Assembly: GCA_031769625.1 (NCBI GenBank)
Contig: JAUIMM010000484.1
Coordinates: 2,046,001 to 2,110,000 of the forward strand
DNA from: Taudactylus pleione
Lineage: Eukaryota; Chordata; Amphibia; Anura; Myobatrachidae
Length of the DNA: 64,000 nt
Direction: 5' to 3'
The position numbers and the translations under genes were made by a program. The notes beneath the pieces were generated by a model, which was not told where the DNA came from, searched no databases, and was given only the letters and a program-made list of their open reading frames with translations. Below are positions 61,088 through 64,000 of the stretch, piece after piece. Each line of letters opens with the position of its first letter. The stretch's first letter is position 1.

Positions 61088-61278
61088 GGCAATAAATTTT
61101 CAATAAATATGTATCACCAAGAAGAGGTGAGGCGTATAACACCTGCGCACTCCCAAGTATGCAACACAAACAGCCCACAAAATGGTACTGAGTAGCACAC
61201 CACTGTATGTGACTGACCTCACAAATACTTTGTTTTATATAAGTGAGGTTCACAGAAAAGCGCCCTTCCCTCACACAC

Positions 61279-61854
61279 CTGCCGAGCCGTAGGAGAAGGA
61301 AAGGGATAGGTATAAGATGACAGTCAGCAGAAATTAGCACAGACAGGCAGCACTAGCAAAAAGTCACATACCATGCAGGAAGATAATACTCACTGCGCCT
61401 TTCACTACAATCAACCTCCCAGATTCAGTGTCTGGGAGGGCTATAGTGCTGCGAACATAGTCCTTTTGCAGGGGAGAAGTACGCAGGGGGACCGTTCCAT
61501 GCACCGCCTGGGAGATCTGCGTTTGCCACGAGAAGATGGCCGCCGAAGAGCTGTGAGGAGTGGCCGTAGGAGGAACAGCTCAGCAACGCCAGCACGCATG
61601 AGAGAAGGCGTGCTGAGCTGAGGGAAGGAGCCGCTAAACCAGGGCAGGCTGCCTCACCTGGCTAGTGATTAACCCCAGGGACGCTGGTTTCCTTCCAGCA
61701 ATTATTCCCTGGTGGCCCAGCGGTCACGCAGGGTATTCCTAAGGAGGGGGAGCCCGCTGCCGCTACTAGCACCGCCGGTCTGTCCCCAGGGAGCGGCGGT
61801 GAGCAACTGCCCCTTTTCCCCCAAGGGCAGCGCAATGCGCTGCCCGCGGCTTAC
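61279..61854 (-). other. Candidate leader intron of DIRS G
   Basis: On the - strand, GGGGACAG/GTAAG at 61854 and the pyrimidine-rich ctccctacggctcggcag-like acceptor at about 61279, followed by gtgtgtgagg. It aligns with the same sites in DIRS B (5398-5999). 576 bp. Confidence 0.45.
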
Positions 61855-62130
61855 CTGTCCCCGTAGAATCCGGCAGCAGTCTGTAGGAGGTCCCGGAGCC
61901 CTGCTAGTACTGACTTCGGGGTCCCGCTGCGATCCCCAGATCAGTACTGGCATCGCAGCGCCAGCGGGGTTGTTGGAGCGGCAGCGTGAATGTCCAGATG
62001 GACAGTCTGATGCTGCCGCTCTGAAGAAGTAAAAATAAACTCTTCTTTTAAAAATAAAAATAAGCTTAGGGGCTGCTTATGCAGTCCCACTGCGCCAGGG
62101 TGACCCGACTCCGGCCGGGCACCAACTAAA

Positions 62131-62289
62131 ACTGAGGTCCCTGTGGCTCAGGGGCGGGGTATAGAGGATGGACCCAAGTACATCCTGGGAGCAGCAAAAG
62201 CTTTAACTGCGTGGTGCCCGTGGATCCAGATCCAGCTATACCCCAAGGTCAACAACCCTATGGTCCCCCCCTATGGACCCTGAAGTAGA
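62131..62289 (-). repeat. DIRS G 5' inverted terminal repeat
   Basis: Inverse of 56309-56458 with a few differences and an extra GGGGGG-type run near the end. Carries the AGTTAAAGCTTTTGC core and the promoter-like GC-rich ctataccccgcccctgagcc box. Confidence 0.8.
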
Positions 62290-62292
62290 AAA

Positions 62293-62849
62293 TGCAATAA
62301 TAATAAGGGAAGCTATGCGCTCCTGTCATTATTGATGCTGCTATACCTAGATAGGGCGCCAATCTGGTGTGGCAATGTATGGTCAGTTGTGCTGACATTT
62401 CCAACAACTGCCGCTATAGATTTTGTTGCCACAACACAGCACTGTCCCTGGCTGTCGGAATATACAGCCAGGAACTGTTCCTAAAAAATCACCTAAGTTT
62501 TGTTTTCTTCAATTAGCCACAGGTGCCACTGTAAAGTTTTGATTGCTGCATACGCAGAATCTCTGCAAGCGTCGGTTAAAGCAGCCACAAGATTGAGAGT
62601 GGACTTCGCCAGACAGGTCAGTTAACACTCTTCGGCAAAACAACTTATAATACATCCGGGTGGTGTCTGGACCTGCTTCACCACGATAATGGGCGAAGGA
62701 GGTCCAGACATTTAATGTTCTTTAGCAGAATGTTAATACATCTCCCCCTTGATTACTGATCACTGCCTGTCTTGACCCTCAGCCTGCGTACTGCACGTTG
62801 CTGTTGACCACTGCCAGCCCGACTTCTGCTTGCCTTTATACTGTATACA
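62293..62849. other. Intergenic sequence right of DIRS G
   Basis: Old unclassified repeat-like sequence containing cagtcgttt/tccaga segments that partly mirror each other (gtggtgtctggacctgcttc, then gaaggaggtccagac near 62700). No gene. Confidence 0.45.
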
Positions 62850-63620
62850 CTATGTAATGTTTTTATTGAAAAGAAAATCATACATTTTGGAAAGAGCAAA
62901 ATGGAAAAAGCACATGGATTCAAACAGTTGACAATTGGAGGTTCCATTTCGAATAATACAATCAAAATTCCAATACAATGTAAACAAATCACATAATAGA
63001 TTATGCAATAGAATAAAATAAACAGTAAACTATAAAAAAAAATAGACAATAAATAAACAATATAGGGGAAAGTTCAGGGGAAGGAAGGTCAGAGGGGAAG
63101 AAGGAAACTAAGCGGGGGATGAAGGGGTGATCTATGGGGGCAAATTTCATCATCTCAAATAGATTATATCAGAATCAAGAAGAGACAGATACGGGTACAG
63201 AGTTAAAGCCATTAAACATGGAATATTGTGTAGAGCCCTTGAACAGCAGCCAAGGGGACCATAAAACAGTAAAGTCGGTGGGATTACCTTTAGAAAAGGA
63301 TATGATGTCCTCATATCCATGTAATAATCGATCCTCTTGAACCAATCTTTAATGGAGGGAGGTGAGGTGGACTTCCATAAAACAGGGATTACCGCTTTAG
63401 CTGCATTGTTTAAGTGCCTCAGTAAGGAATTCTTGTACGAAGCTGTATGAGAAGTCATGTTTAAAAGCCAAAAAACAGGATCTCTAGGGACCTCTCCCCC
63501 AAGAATTATCTTGGAACATTCAAATACGTATTCATGAGCAAAGAAGAAAAATAATAGAGTACTATTGTATGGTGCACTCTTTATCGCCCAACTATTCCAC
63601 ACATAATTCTGATAATTCAA
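62850..63620 (-). mobile_element. L1/Tx1-like LINE 3' fragment
   Basis: On the - strand, an open frame (63620 down to 63150) has HLNNAAKAVIPVLWKSTSPP and IKDWFKRIDYYMDM, matching the C-terminal tail of ORF2 in L1/Tx1-type LINEs. A tail follows, with AATAAA just before 62855. It is 5'-truncated and without RT or endonuclease, hence inactive. Confidence 0.6.
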
Positions 63621-64000
63621 TAAATATTAAAATAACAAATCTTTATTGATATGATATTAAAAACTAATATACAAGGGACACCTATACGGCAAAATATAAA
63701 AACAATAGTATTATTTCTAAACAGGAATGAGAAGTGGTGTAGTGAATGATATCAATGAATAAAGTGAATTAAAAAATGTCCAATTGCCACTGTAGCATGT
63801 TATCTATATTATATATAATGAAATAAATCTATTCTCTGGGTATAGTATATCTCTATTCCCCAATATACAGTATCAACAGTTGTCTAAGCACCATATATTT
63901 TAAACCAGAAACAACTCAGGTCTGTGTTTCCCTATTAGCTTCGATCCACAATGTTGTGACCACTAGTGCTATTATGCAGACTCTATCCACCTGTATCTTA
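63621..64000. other. Right edge of window, unassigned AT-rich sequence
   Basis: No gene or repeat was identified. Confidence 0.5.

Larger units (their letters stand above)
56269..62292 (-). mobile_element. DIRS copy G, full length, opposite strand
   Basis: A 6.0-kb element reading leftwards. 5' (right) ITR about 62131-62289, 3' (left) ITR about 56309-56458, ICR 56601-56714, terminal hairpin about 56271-56308. The order is leader with a candidate intron, an N-terminal ORF, gag, RT-RNase H and recombinase. It is closely related to B (shared ITR core, leader and ICR). Only a few stops or shifts per ORF; the second-best preserved copy after C. No target duplication. Confidence 0.9.

Overview
The window is vertebrate nuclear DNA, most likely from a frog or toad. 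It carries eight spliced coding exons of a LIS1 (PAFAH1B1) orthologue on the + strand, embedded in very dense transposon DNA. That DNA is dominated by DIRS-type tyrosine-recombinase retrotransposons, with Tc1/mariner, hAT, Harbinger-like, Helitron, L2-like and L1/Tx1-like fragments. DIRS elements in these numbers beside Tc1 and L1/Tx1 elements are typical of amphibian genomes. The species cannot be named from the sequence.

Layout. (1) 1-1096: right end of a DIRS copy (A), in the intron before the first visible LIS1 exon. (2) 2520-28531: LIS1 coding exons. The eight exons encode 371 residues; with the 39 residues expected upstream this gives 410, the usual vertebrate length. Every junction is GT-AG and the phases agree throughout. 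The 17.5-kb intron 3183-20709 holds two complete-length DIRS copies (B 4965-10777; C 11114-16125), both in the gene's sense orientation. (3) 28532 to about 33.1 kb: probable long 3' UTR, nearly free of transposons. (4) 34.0-62.3 kb: four more DIRS copies, D, E and F on the + strand and G on the - strand, with other elements nested in D and F. (5) 62.3-64.0 kb: L1-like remnant and unassigned sequence.

The seven DIRS copies cover roughly 35 kb, over half the window. The full-length ones share one plan: inverted terminal repeats, a gag-like ORF, RT-RNase H, an overlapping tyrosine recombinase ORF, and an internal complementary region (ICR) near the right end. The ICR is the reverse complement of the two element ends joined together, as expected for a circular replication intermediate. 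C keeps an unbroken recombinase ORF. B has nearly identical terminal repeats but a wrecked interior, which suggests that it was mobilised in trans.

The observations I rate highest are: a 32-bp tandem array of six copies of a LIS1 exon end with its 5' splice site; the ICR and conserved terminal hairpin of the DIRS copies; a conserved candidate leader intron in DIRS copies; and three large foldback elements, one of which carries a GAAGAAG...CGAAACG hairpin motif in its loop. No tRNA, rRNA, CRISPR or bacterial feature was seen.
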